NCBI GenBank assembly: GCA_013368375.1
Contig: JAACJP010000023.1
Location: forward strand, 1 to 64,000
Direction of reading: 5' to 3'
Origin: Tricholomella constricta
Lineage: Eukaryota > Basidiomycota > Agaricomycetes > Agaricales > Lyophyllaceae
DNA: 64,000 nt
The number at the start of each line of letters is the position of its first letter. The first letter of the stretch is position 1. The position numbers and the translations under genes are program-made. Below the pieces are notes generated by a model. That model was not told where the DNA came from. It did not search any database and saw only the letters and a program-made list of their open reading frames with translations. This document shows positions 1-10,517 of the stretch, one piece after another.

Positions 1-301
1 GTCGTTCGGAGGTCGTGAGCGTCGACAAGGACGTTCGCAAGAGCTTGTTCGAACGAATGAAGCTTAAGCGATACGAGAGTGAAGCAGAATAGATTCGAGA
101 AAGTGAGAGAGAACAAGAACGAGAACAGAGACTAGTCGTAACAATTGGTAATATCGAGGTAAAGAGTCTGAAAAGAAGTGGTGCCATCATATATACGGTG
201 GACGTGCGTGGGAAAGCGTAAGTGATTGCGAGTTTAGGGGCGGTCGTGACAAGGTAGCGGAAAAGGGAAAGAAGCGGAGGACGACGGCGAATTTGAGCGC
301 C

Positions 302-1149
302 TGGGAGTTGAAACTGGAGGAATTCAAGGTGGAGTGCCCCGACTGGATTGCGCGCGACGTTCCGGTGCGTGGAGTCGGTCGTTCTTTCTGTTGTCCTCTC
401 CTCTGACCCCTTGTGTTCTTTGGTAGTGCAAGCGTTGTGAGCGCGCTGGACAGACTTGCATCCAACGACCGGGTAGTGGACCTTGCGCGCGGTGCAAGAT
501 ACAGTCGAAAGGCTGCGTCGCGTCGGCCGCTTCCGGTGGCAAGGCTTCGGGTTCGCGGTCGCGCCGTCGCCCCATTTCGCGTCCGACCGTCGAGGATTCT
601 GGTGGTGAGGTGCAGATCGTCTCTTCGCCGACCGACGCGCGCCAAGGCCTGTATGCGGCCGACGGGCCCTTTGGTATCGGTGCTCCTGCCGCGCGCTTGG
701 GACTGGGACAGTCGGAGGCGCTCCCGTTCCTCGGTTCTGACTATCTCCTGCGTGGACGGGTTCCCGAGGGTGCTTGTCTGCCGACGGGGGCCGATTTGGT
801 TGGGTTGGGGCGGGACCGGGAGGCGACGTCGGCAATGGTCGCGTGCTTCTCTCGTGCCGACGTGGAGCGGGCGCTGTCGTCGCGACACGCCTTACTCTGT
901 GGTTTGGTACAGGAGGCCCAGATGGCGGAAGCGCGGGTGGAGATTCTCCGGTCTAACCTGGCAGCGCTGAACAAACAGTTTGTCGAGACAACTGTCGCCG
1001 TCCGGCTTCTCCAAGACCGCTACGACCAAATGCGCGCGACCGACGGGGTCGACATGGGACGAGGTTCCGACGGTGATGAGAGCGACGAGGAGGGTGAGGG
1101 TCCCGAACGTGCGGGCAGCGACTTCGAGGAGGAGACGGTGGAGGGGTGA
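302..1149 (+). CDS. Cysteine-rich/coiled-coil protein associated with a gypsy element (5' end unresolved)
   Basis: Two exons are visible: one ending at 364, a 62 bp GT-AG intron (365-426), then 427-1149. Splicing joins a short WELKLEEFKVECPDWIARDVP-like stretch to a compact cysteine cluster (CKRCERAGQTC, then CARCKIQSKGC), which resembles a zinc-binding knuckle. A low-complexity basic stretch follows, then a helical segment (about codons 840-1020 of the window) likely to form a coiled coil, then an acidic tail rich in DES. No start codon is evident; the upstream frame meets a stop near 150, so a further 5' exon or a start outside the window is likely. It lies opposite and downstream of the retroelement integrase. 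From recollection, similar Cys-rich ORFs occur near gypsy elements in agaric genomes. Function unknown. Confidence 0.55.
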
Positions 1150-1583
1150 GGGCGAGCAGTCGGTCGGGTCGGGACGCGCGCGCGATTGGAGTCTTGGCCG
1201 CGCCGCGTTTCTTCTTTTCTTGGAGCTGTGTGCTGTTTGTGTTTCGGTAGGCCCGCAAAATGGGCGATGTTACTGTAAAAAAAATATCTGTGTCTTTTGT
1301 TGTTTTTGAAAAAATATCTGTGTCTTTTGTTGTTTTGTGAATTAAGGTGTGAGGGGCCAAGGACTGAGTGGGGCTTTGAGCTGTGTGTGAAGTGTGAATA
1401 AATGAGGAGCGACGATTGCGTCAGTGGGGCTATAATGAAACGAAGGGAACCAGTCGGAGTCTGGGTGGCGTCAACCTGCGGCTCTGTTAGGTCGGTCGGT
1501 GAAGGTCGGGCAGGGCGTGGGGGCGAGTAAGGGGCGAATACAATATAAATAAAAGGGTATATGTTCGGTCGTTGCGAACTTGA
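1150..1583. other. Non-coding stretch between Cys-rich gene and gypsy integrase
   Basis: About 430 bp separate the two convergent reading frames. Apart from the 30 bp tandem duplication and an AT-rich stretch near 1,540-1,560, no coding potential and no LTR boundary could be recognised by eye. Confidence 0.4.
1279..1337. repeat. 30 bp tandem duplication
   Basis: Two adjacent copies of an A6-TATCTGTGTC-TTTTGTTG-T5 unit with a period of 30 bp lie just 3' of the Cys-rich gene. It is probably a 3' UTR or LTR-proximal duplication. Confidence 0.8.
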
Positions 1584-4500
1584 TCAATTCTTTTCCTCTG
1601 CCGAGTCGGAATCGTCGCTTACGACTTCCGGTCGGTCTTCATCGTCGGCGAGCGTTGTCGCTTCTAGTTCTTTGAGTCGTCTGGTGTCGATGTCTAGAGC
1701 GCTATTGGGCAAGGGGATGTTGTTTCGTGCAAAGTAGGGGGTGAGTCGGAATGCTGCTACGGGTCGGTGCAAGACTGTGCCGTCGAGTTCGCAGAGTATG
1801 TAGGCGCCGCCCCGGTTTCGTGATATGACGACAAGTGGTCCTAAGTATCGCGGCCGCATTTTTCGATTGAGTGACTTCTCGATTTTGGTGTTACGCATGA
1901 GGATGAGGTCTCCCCGTTTAAAGTTGTAATCACGGAGCGTCCTGGCGTGTTTGATTTCGAATCGGATCGCCGCTTGCCGTCGTGCTGCGTAGACGTCGGA
2001 GTGTAGTCGGTCTAGGTCAGTGGCGCGTTTCTGTAAGGCGATCGCGCGACGTGTTAAGAGGTCGGTGGAGGAAAGTATGGAGTCGGGCGGGGGTTGCATA
2101 TACGTAGCTTCCACGATATCGAGTGGTAGGAGCGGGTGGGTGCCCGTTGCGGCGTAATAAGGGGAACATCCCATTCTTTTACGGATCGTAACGCGTTCGG
2201 CCCAAAATACTGAATAGGCGGATTGCGACCATTTGTTTTCATTCCCGTCGGCAGCTTTAAAAAGGGATTGCCGGACATCGAAGTGGGGTCGTTCGATGAG
2301 GCCGTTGGCTTTAGAGTTATAGCCCGAGATGCGAATGCTGTGAACGTGGTACTTCTTCGTAAGGTGTTCGGCGGCCTTGATAAAGGCTGGTCCATTGTCG
2401 GTGACAATTTTGCGTAGTCCACCCCAGCGGCAGACGATGTCCTCGTACATCCAATCGCCCAATGTACGGCTGTTTTCTTTTCGCAGTGCGCGCCATTCGG
2501 GGAAGTGGATTAGGGAACAGCGACCTTGAACGATATATTTGAATCCGTTGGAGGTCGGTAGGTGCATGGTGTCAATATATATCTTCGCGAACAGTGGTGC
2601 GGGTGTTGCGACGGTCGGGGGAATAAGGACTTTGGTGGTCTGTTGAATCTGGCATATGTGGCAAGTTTGTACAAACCAAACGACGTCGGCTCGAACGTTG
2701 GGCCACCAGAAGCGTTCGAGGAGGGTCGCGCGGGTCGCGTAAAATCGCTTATGTCCGAGGTTGTCGTGGACCGATCGTAAGATCTCCAGTCGCGTCTCGG
2801 GTCGGGCGACTAGCTTGTGTGCGCCTTGTCTGTCCCGTCGCCACAGTCGCGTCCCATCTACGAAGAAACCCGTAGCGTAACGGATGAAGGTCGCGTACTG
2901 TTCATCGGACATATTATCAGGTCGTTTGAGGTCAGTTAACCATTGCCTAACAATGTTGATGCGCTGGTCCTGGGCTTTCGCCGCGTCGGTCCTAGGTATA
3001 TCATCGTATGACATGTCGGTCGGGTTCGCATTAGGGTTGCGTATTCCTGTATCGTCGTCGGTGCGGATTTTAGGTTGTCGCGGAAAGTCGGTTACGAGTT
3101 CTTGAGCCGTTGGGTCTGGTGGCGTCGGGTCGGTGTCAGCTGCCACCATCTCCTCCTTACTTGAGATCTGAGCTAGGGCGAAGGTCTGGCAAACATGTAA
3201 TGGCGACGGTGGTTGGGGCAGTGGTTGTATAATATGCATCAGGCTTTGCATTCGGTCGACCCAGTCCTCAAAGTCGGCTTCGTCTTCGTCGTAAGTATCG
3301 GGTGGATCGTCGGGCTGTCGGGGGCGACGCGACAATCCGTCGGGACCATGGAAGGTGCCTTTAACGTGAACGAGCTCGAAGTGGAACATGAGGACAGAGA
3401 CAATCCATCTATTGACGGAGGCGGATGGTTGGATATCGGGATTGGAAAGCATGCCTTTGATGTAGCGGGCGTCGACTTCGACGACCAGGTTTCGGACGCC
3501 TATGACGTAGAGCCGCAAGGCTCCGAGTGCGCGGAAGAGGCCATAAAATTCCAGTTTGGGTTGCGAAAAATGCGATTCACGGTCGTTCAGCGTAATGGAG
3601 CCGAAGCGGTTGTATCTGTGTCGTGTTCGGTTGATTGGGTCGGTCTGACAGAGGTAAAATCCGACTGCTATGTGTGAGGTATCGACGGCGAGTATAACGG
3701 GGTCGTCGGAGGTGTAGTCGATGGGGACAAGGGGCTTAGCTTCTGCGATTGCTTCGACGATATCGCGCTGCACTGCTATTTGGTCGGGCCCGAATTCGAA
3801 GATGGCATCTTTACGGGTTAGTTTTACGAGGTGGTGTGCGCGGTGAGCGAAGTTCTTGACAAATATTCTTAGTACTCCGACAGTTCCTAGGAAGGCGCGC
3901 AGTTCCGACAGTGTGGCACAGGATGTCCATTTTCGCAATAACGTGAGGCGGTCCACATCGGGGACACGCCCAGCCGGTGTGCAAACGTGTCCCAGGACTT
4001 TGAATTGCGGCGCACATATGACTAGTTTCTTGCCTGAGAAGGTACCGCCGCAGTATTTCATACGTTGGAGAATTCGGTTGACGTTATTGAAGAACTCCCA
4101 AATTGCGAGGCGTACATCGGAATTGTCGGGATGTGTTGTCGGTAGGCCTGTGTCGGGGTCGGGGTACCAAGTCGCGGGACCCTTGATAGGAGCATCATTG
4201 ATATATGGCAGCGTGTGGTCGGGGATTTCGGGTTGCAGGATGTAAGTAACATCGTCATGGAATATGGGGACGGAATTGGTCCAGCCCATAGGCAGGGTTA
4301 CGAGGCGCAATGCGCCAAAAGGTGTTTGAAAGGTAGTGAGGTCGCGCGACGATGGCGCGATCAATCGCTCATCGTAACCGACGAATAGGTCTAACATGGC
4401 GCCACAAATGCGACCGGCAAATTGTTCGGCGACGTGGTCTGGAATCGGTGTTACTCCGGAGTGTCGTATGGTGACGCGGTTTAGGGGTTCAAGGCTGTGG

Positions 4501-4745
4501 ACGAGGCGGAGTTTGCCGTTTTTCTTTAGGGTACAGAACCAGCGCGATCGGTAGCTGGAGTTGGATGGCTCGTAGACACCGGCTGCGAGCTTGGTTTTAA
4601 TAATGTCGCACACTTCATCGTAGATACCTGGGGGGATGGGGATGTTTCGTTCGATCCATGGGGTGTGGGCGACAACTGGGATATCAATAGGTGGAAAGAA
4701 GTCCGATCGGAAGCGACCGCGCTCCGAGGAGGGTAGGGCCGGCAA
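1584..4745 (-). pseudogene. pol: Ty3/gypsy pol: reverse transcriptase, RNase H, integrase (5' end lost)
   Basis: A 1,053-codon frame without an ATG; the first triplet is TTG, because the frame is opened by a breakpoint. Domain order is RT, RNase H, integrase. RT motifs include FRSDFFPP, the motif-A region AMLDLFVGYDER and LPMGWTNS. The catalytic box reads LPYINDAPIKG, so the first Asp of the usual YxDD is Asn. RNase H shows LAVDTSH and HGPDGLSRR. The integrase has an HHCC zinc site (GHKRFYATRAT then CHICQ) and DDE residues at YIDTMHLP, VTDNGPAF and GLIERP. No chromodomain is seen; the tail is acidic. The N-terminal part of pol lies 3.1 kb away at 7,860-8,357. The element should be inactive because of this split and the RT substitution. 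Confidence 0.9.
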
Positions 4746-4796
4746 GCGGCAATGCCCGCTACCTTGCGCAGTTTAAGTACAGATATTTGTAGACGC

Positions 4797-5310
4797 AGGG
4801 CAAATTTTGCATTTGACTTTGAACTATCAATAAGTATACAGCGACTGTCTTTCAATCAATTTTTGTCGGTTCAAAGTTGACGGCTTTGGGAGTGTAGACT
4901 ATGCGTCACGATCATGGTCACGCAATGAAATGATTATGTAATTGGTTTAAAGCAAATTTTTTAGGGCACGTAACATTTTCCCAACACACGCCCGACCTTT
5001 GTCTTCTTGTTGCAGCCTTATAAAGGTGAATGCAGAACTCAAAGATGCACAAACTTTGCAGCCCAATATGGGTGAATGAGAGTGCAGAATGTCTGTGTGT
5101 TGGCATTGATTTGTAACTTGTACCTATGGCTTTAGAGAATTGCGGTGTGTACAAACCGTCATCTAGTATCTGTTTTTACTGAATTAAGAGCACAACAGGT
5201 TCACCAGAAGCACCTGGTCAAACATTCAACTCTCCTCTCCCCTCGTGTTCAAGAGAGTGGCATTTGTGCCCTTCACATGAGAAGGCTCTTGTGTGTGGCA
5301 AATTTGCCCT
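4797..5310 (+). repeat. Dispersed repeat (MITE-like), copy 1
   Basis: A 514 bp unit whose last roughly 460 bp recur in inverted orientation at 16,097-16,543. Its ends look like short terminal inverted repeats: AGGGCAAATTTTGC at 4,797 and GCAAATTTGCCCT ending at 5,310. No transposase is encoded. No clear target-site duplication was found. It sits inside the segment that interrupts the gypsy pol. Family assignment (hAT-like MITE or other) is not possible by eye. Confidence 0.65.
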
Positions 5311-5935
5311 CAGAGCATTCGCATATCATCCTCTACGGACACTCACTCGGCGGCGTCGTCGCGCTCTGCCTCTTCTCCCACCTCAAGGACCACGCTCCCC
5401 ACCGTCGCCCCGAATCCAGCCCTGCCCCCGACTCCGACTCCGACGAGGTGGTGGCTACGGACACAGACACGGACTCGGCGCGCAAGATACGTATACGAGG
5501 GCTCATCCTCGAGAACCCCTTCGCCTCCGTCCCTGGCATGTACCCGCAGCGCTGGGTCCGATAACGCCACCTCCAGTCGCTCGTGTGGGATCGGGCGAGG
5601 CGCGGGCCGCCGCACCGTGCTGGTCCGTCTGGCACAGAAGATGTTGGTGCTGGTGAGCGAGTACGACGAGGTCGTCCCCTGGGAGATGGGCGCGCAACTC
5701 GTGCACGCTGCAACGCGGGGAAGCCCCTCTCGCAATGCATCGGCGGCGGCGGCGGAGGAGCTGAAGGAGGAGGGGATGGTGACGCGATTGGTCGTGATCC
5801 CCGGCGCGCTCTGCCCTCGAAACGGCAGCCAGCGTTGGCGATCCTGCGCTCTTTGACCAGGTTCGTGCTGCAGAGCCGGACGAGTCCTGGTGGACAGTTG
5901 ATCCCACATCCCCGCAACTACCAGACAACCTGACG
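5311..5935 (+). pseudogene. Alpha/beta-hydrolase (BEM46-like) gene fragment
   Basis: The frame carries the nucleophile elbow YGHSLGG (codons near 5,330) and the family-typical LILENPFAS near 5,500. It meets a stop at 5,562. It then resumes in another frame with LAQKMLVLVSEYDEVVP, the acid-residue region, and RLVVIPGA before further frame breaks. The N-terminal half is absent; the fragment starts right at the end of the MITE-like repeat. It lies in the accessory segment that splits the gypsy element, so it is a captured or rearranged gene remnant. Confidence 0.7.
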
Positions 5936-6529
5936 CACTCTGCCCTCTGCACATCCTCTGCAGTTCATGAAGCCATCATCAGATCTTCTAGGTTTCGGAT
6001 ATTCTCCCAACATCCTGCCCCTTGCTGCTACGACACGGTATGACGTCGTCACTGTCCTCGTCTCCGGTCAATCCGTCGAAGTTGAGCACGACTGTAAGTC
6101 AAATTGCAATATTTTAGATCGTAATGCACTCATAATCATGTCGTTCTTTGATACAGTGTCTGAGGCGTACAATTTCAGCAAGTTGGAGAGGGCTTCTAAC
6201 AACCTCTTCTACATCGTCGACTCCAGCAACAATGCCGTGCCCATCTACGCCAATGCTGATACCCACCGCGCCAAGTTGACTGGCAAGGTCGCTGTCACCC
6301 GTCGTGCTGAAGCGCAGTCGTGAAATGTTGATGTCTGGGCGTAGAACAAGAAAGGGCTGGAGTGCCGTGAGGAGGGAGGAGCTGTGCTGCACGTTCGTCA
6401 GTCTCGATGTTCCTTCTGTCCCTCATCCTTCATTAACCGGAAGCTTAGCCCATGGTCTCTTGCTTACCTCCTTCCTGTTGGTTCAATAGCTGTCGTTCTC
6501 ATCGGAATATTACAGGAGGATGGGTAGGA
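5936..6529 (+). other. Unidentified coding-like debris
   Basis: Short open stretches occur here, for example 5,967-6,323 (contains VPIYANADTHRAK). None is recognised and no complete gene can be built. Likely further gene remnants inside the accessory insertion. Confidence 0.3.
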
Positions 6530-7145
6530 CATCATTGGCACTATTGTGCAGGCGCCTACTACCGGCCAAGGTGCGTGCGTGGGTGTCCTTCAAAGCCCAA
6601 CGATGTATCGTTCCTGTACTTTGTTTCTGACGTGTTGTCTGGCCCAGTGGCGCGCGATCAAATTTCGCAAAACATGCTCAACTTCCTGACTAAGTTCCAT
6701 GATCGAAAGTGCAATGTCTGCTAATGGTACGCTTCTTTTCATTCGTGCCTTCACGGTGGACGTCGTCACCCATGCGGACCTGCAACGCCACCGCTGCGCG
6801 CTACTCGGATCTCACGCCCAAGTCCGTCGAGGTATTGATGATGTGGCAGGCAGGCGACGAGTACCTGAACGAAGCGAAAGTTATCCTCGATAGGACGTAT
6901 GCCGCCTTGCGGCTGTCGACGTGGATCGGTATTGACGCAATGGCTGAGGCGTGGACATATATTGGCATGGCGATTTGCATAGGGTAGGACTTGGGGATGC
7001 ACCGCAGCGCGAATGGCTGGATTCGTGTGGACCTTGGCAGAAGGCTGTTTAGTGAGTGGGAAATCCATGAAAGAAAGCGTATTTGGTTCACTTGTGTGAT
7101 CATGGATAAATATGTCTCGACGTATATTGTGTTTGTATACGGCTT
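6530..7145 (+). pseudogene. Fungal Zn2Cys6-type transcription factor, middle domain remnant
   Basis: From about 6,820 the frame reads DEYLNEAKVILDRTY, then MAEAWTYIGMAI, DLGMHRSANGW, LFSEWEIHERKRIW and VIMDKYVSTYI. This is the Fungal_trans domain (PF04082) of binuclear-cluster regulators. The domain is broken: an in-frame TAG at 6,985-6,987 precedes DLGMHRS, and part of the helix before GIDAMAEAW looks deleted. The zinc cluster and C-terminus are absent. It is a relic within the accessory segment. A likely C-terminal fragment of the same family lies at 15,895-16,050 on the other strand. Confidence 0.7.
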
Positions 7146-7858
7146 CAAGTTTGACCATCTCGTGTACGCTCGTACGTGATTTCCTTACGTGCCTACAATT
7201 TTGCGCTTTAGCTTTCTCCTCAGCTTCATGTAGAACTCGAAATTGAACTGACGATCGTGTTTGGTTGATTTTTTTCTTTCTTTGATGGGCAGATTACGAG
7301 TTGGGATAGCTGCTGGCGTACCAGGGCAAGGTGGAAGAGATCAAGACGGAGTTTGAGCTTCTCGTTTCGGTGAGCTATGTCCTGTGTCCCATGTCCGTGG
7401 TGTAGGTGTGTGTTGAACTGTGGTTGAAATGTAGGGAAATACTTTGAGGTCGGGTCGTTGGGGCGCAGGGTAAGTTTCTTCTTTCGCTTGTGTTAGCGTG
7501 GAGGTATGTGCCTTTCTCGCTCTCTGCCGCAACAGCTGTGTTTCCCCCCCCTATCACTATAGCTGCGCTGGACGATATACGAAGCACAGGCTGAAGTTTA
7601 GCTGCCCATATAGGATTCCATCGCCTTTGGGGTGATCGAGTCCTTTTGGTCGGCGAGAGTGACGTTCTATGGCGTAGGCGGCGGTGGAGGCAGATTTCTG
7701 GAAATTGCGGAGCGAAGATCTATTTGTTGGACTCAACCAGCGGCTTCAACGTTATCTGAGGTGTTGCCCAGTTCTGGCAAGGGAAGCCTACCTCAGTTAT
7801 GTCGACATTTGGTATTGCGTGGTAGTGTTGTTCCTAATAATTTTCGTTTATATGTAGG
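7146..7858. other. Unidentified debris up to the gypsy breakpoint
   Basis: Coding-like islands are visible on the plus strand (around 7,290-7,370 and 7,680-7,800, the latter with FWKLRSEDLFVGLNQRLQ). They are interrupted by stops and could not be assigned. The gypsy frame resumes at about 7,860. Confidence 0.3.
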
Positions 7859-7859
7859 A

Positions 7860-8357
7860 ATCCTGGGTGTTCGCGGTCGAGGTCTTCTTTGCGCTCCAGA
7901 GTGTAGCGTCCCGTGGGTCGGAATGGTGGTGGATTGGGATGTAAGATCGGTATGTCGGCGAGGGGATCGCCCAATATGTTTCGTTCTATCCTGAAGTGAT
8001 CGGGGCAGCTGGCGACGATAGATCGTACTTTCTGCACGACGGGTTTGTACTTCTTTTTAGTTTGTACACCCTTCGCTTTAACGACGAACGTGTCTGTGTC
8101 GGTCGGAATTGGTAAACCGGTGTTGTGACCGTAGTGCAGTAGGGAGTCGGCGGAGTTCGTTGGGGAGGTGAGGATAAAAGATTTGTTGACGGGGAATAGG
8201 GGCGTTAGACTTGGTGCTGTGATGTAGAGTGAAGCCAACTGGGCATCGTAGGTAACGTTGCTATTAGGTTCGGAAGGGAGTTCGCAAAAGGAAATAACAG
8301 TCGGGGTATAGCTCCGCGGGTCGTACTCGAGGAGGAGCGCAAGATCGCCGTGATCAT
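7860..8357 (-). pseudogene. pol: Gypsy pol N-terminal fragment (between protease and RT)
   Basis: Minus-strand reading overlaps the gag-protease stop and runs HDHGDLALLLEYDPRSY to KKYKPVVQKVR, then DREHPGFL. There it leaves the retroelement sequence. This is the linker normally joined to the RT-integrase frame that now begins at 4,745. About 25 codons expected between HPGFL and SERGRF are missing on either side of the break, so the interruption involved a deletion or several events rather than a clean insertion. Confidence 0.75.
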
Positions 8358-8360
8358 GGC

Positions 8361-10517
8361 TTAGTTCCTCGAGAGTATACGAAAATTTACGTCTTTCTTG
8401 GGGCGGCGACGCTGTCCGCGTGCGAAGGTCGGGATTGCGATGACTTCCTGAGTGTTTGGATCGGTGATAGTTATAATGGTGTCGTCAGCAGAGCGCGTTT
8501 TGACATTGGAGCAGGTGAGTACGTCGAATGGTTGGCCGAGGAGTATGTCGTATGCGGGGTTACGAATGACGTGCATCTGGAGATAGAGAGTGACTTCGCC
8601 TATGGTGCATGGTATGTTTCGCGCTAGTCCGAGCGATGGGTCAGTCGTGCCGTTCGCGGACTGCATCTGGAGAACGATGGTTGGGTCGTATTTAACTCCC
8701 AATCCATGGCAGACCTCCTCCGACATTGCGATGATTTGACATCCGCTATCCACAATGCTTTCAATTTGTTCCCTTGCGTCGACCATCAGCATGATGGATC
8801 TAAGCGCGTGCGATTCCATCGCGACGATCAGTCTGTCGGGGCATTCTCCCGGTAACAGGTTTTGGTAGTATGTGTCGTAGACGTCGCCGGTGACTAGCGC
8901 ACCTGGTGGTGGCGTCGCGTTGTCGCTATTGCCTTCGCAGGGGAGAGCATCGAGTTCTTCTATGTAGGCGGACGTAGGGGCTTCCTTGTATACCGTAATA
9001 AGGTTGCTGTTTATGATCCTCTTGGGTGTGTTGGCGTCCCTGAATTTTCCGCGGATCTCTGGTGCGACTCCGCAAAGTTCTCTGACGGTTACCGACATTG
9101 TCGAGTCGAGCGCGCGTTCAAAGAGGTCGGCCGATTTAGTTGGGTCGGAAATGGGTGCTTGGGTTCGATATGCGCTATCGGTTTTCGCTTTTTCGGTGGC
9201 AGCTAAGTTCCGCGTGGTGGGAGGTACGTAGCGATTGTCGGGAATATTGGAGAATGGATGAATTGGCGCTTTGTCGCGCGTAGCGGTCGCGGGGTCGGTT
9301 CTGGTGCTAGGGATCAGCGGTATGTTGGATGGTAGCGGGGGAGCTTTAGCGTCGCTTTTCTTCGGGTCCGGTGTAGTTCGCGCTGTGGGTACTTCCTTAG
9401 CGGTCGGAGCGTCGGCGTCTTGAATGGTCTCGATAGTGACAGGTCGCTTCTGCGGCGCGCGACTAATAAGCTCTACTCCGTCAAAGACCTCTTTCCGTGC
9501 GCGCAATGTGTTGAGTTCCCGCTCCAATACGACCATTCGATCCTCGATTTTCAAGTCGTGGTTGGTGATATCGTTGAATTGTAGTATTTCTAGCATCATA
9601 CCCTCGGTCGGGTTCGCGTTAGCCGATAGCTGTCCTGTTGCTAATTGGTTGGGGTTATGTCTGTGCCATTCGTCGATCTTGTCCTTTATGTATCTGCCTG
9701 GTGTACCAAGTGGTATGAGTGCACCACTTGGTAGCCCTATTTTGTTGTCTTCGGGTCGGCGGCGGCAGCGCCCTTCGGCCATGTATTGTTGACATATGGG
9801 ACAGTTGGGAATGTAATGTCCTTCGCCACCGCAAAAGTGACAGTTGTCGTGGGGTACCCGGTTTGGTCGGTTACCGTCGCTCCCTGTAGTATGTTCTAAC
9901 CGGTGGATATGTTGTTCTAGGAGATGGATCTTTTCATAGAGCTCTTCCAGTTTGAGGGGCTGGCCCATGGTCGCCGGTTTGGTCGCGTCCGCTAACGATC
10001 CGCTTGGCGCGATTGTAACCTGTGGTGGCGCCCGTACATGCTCCTCTTGTCGCCCAATGGCGCTGGTTCCGTGGAGAATGTGTTCGGCCGCCGCGCGAAT
10101 GTTTTTGGTAGAGTAGGGGTCATCGGGGTGGTGGTTCGGATCTAAGATTTCGAGTCTGCGATGGATTTTTGACCATAAGTCGGACTGGAATGCGCGGCGA
10201 AATTGGCGGTCGCGTTCGTTTTTCGAGAGTCGGTCCTTGCTGACAAGGAATTGAGTGATTGGCAGGAACTGTCGGTAATATTCTCCGAGGTCGCTGTTGG
10301 ATTGGATCCCTAGTCGGTGTCGTTCTCTGATCAGGTGGTCGAGATCGGCCATCGAGTACTTTCTCTCCTCGCTAGCTCCTGGGTAAAGTGCCATTATCGC
10401 TTTTCGCCAGTCGTCGTGCGCGCCGTTCGCGAACTCGTCGAGTTGTTCCCATAGGTTGGCCATATCGATATCGGTGTATCTTGTGGCGTGCATTTTCTTT
10501 TCTCGTTCGTCTACCAC
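8361..10517 (-). CDS. gag: Ty3/gypsy gag-protease polyprotein, main part
   Basis: A 718-codon frame (opened at GTG; the true frame reads upstream to about 10,617). The capsid-like region includes DLGEYYRQFLPI and FQSDLWSKIHRR. A zinc knuckle CHFCGGEGHYIPNC lies near codon 230. A long Pro/Thr-rich linker follows. Near the C-terminus is a retropepsin-like site, IESIVDSGCQI (DSG catalytic triad), then the AYDILLGQPF flap-region motif. The closing basic stretch RGQRRRPKKD precedes the stop, where pol overlaps in another frame. The combination and order identify the gag-PR part of the agaric-type gypsy element whose pol lies to the left. Confidence 0.85.
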   Translation of the reverse strand: MVDEREKKMHATRYTDIDMANLWEQLDEFANGAHDDWRKAIMALYPGASEERKYSMADLDHLIRERHRLGIQSNSDLGEYYRQFLPITQFLVSKDRLSKNERDRQFRRAFQSDLWSKIHRRLEILDPNHHPDDPYSTKNIRAAAEHILHGTSAIGRQEEHVRAPPQVTIAPSGSLADATKPATMGQPLKLEELYEKIHLLEQHIHRLEHTTGSDGNRPNRVPHDNCHFCGGEGHYIPNCPICQQYMAEGRCRRRPEDNKIGLPSGALIPLGTPGRYIKDKIDEWHRHNPNQLATGQLSANANPTEGMMLEILQFNDITNHDLKIEDRMVVLERELNTLRARKEVFDGVELISRAPQKRPVTIETIQDADAPTAKEVPTARTTPDPKKSDAKAPPLPSNIPLIPSTRTDPATATRDKAPIHPFSNIPDNRYVPPTTRNLAATEKAKTDSAYRTQAPISDPTKSADLFERALDSTMSVTVRELCGVAPEIRGKFRDANTPKRIINSNLITVYKEAPTSAYIEELDALPCEGNSDNATPPPGALVTGDVYDTYYQNLLPGECPDRLIVAMESHALRSIMLMVDAREQIESIVDSGCQIIAMSEEVCHGLGVKYDPTIVLQMQSANGTTDPSLGLARNIPCTIGEVTLYLQMHVIRNPAYDILLGQPFDVLTCSNVKTRSADDTIITITDPNTQEVIAIPTFARGQRRRPKKDVNFRILSRN

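Noticed and set aside
187..1360. Long minus-strand frames opposite the Cys-rich gene
   Set aside because: Low-complexity Arg/Thr/Pro-rich shadows caused by the GC-rich plus-strand coding sequence.
4745..7860. Calling the gypsy interruption a Helitron
   Set aside because: No RepHel protein, and no convincing 5' TC, 3' hairpin plus CTRR end or A/T insertion site at the junctions.
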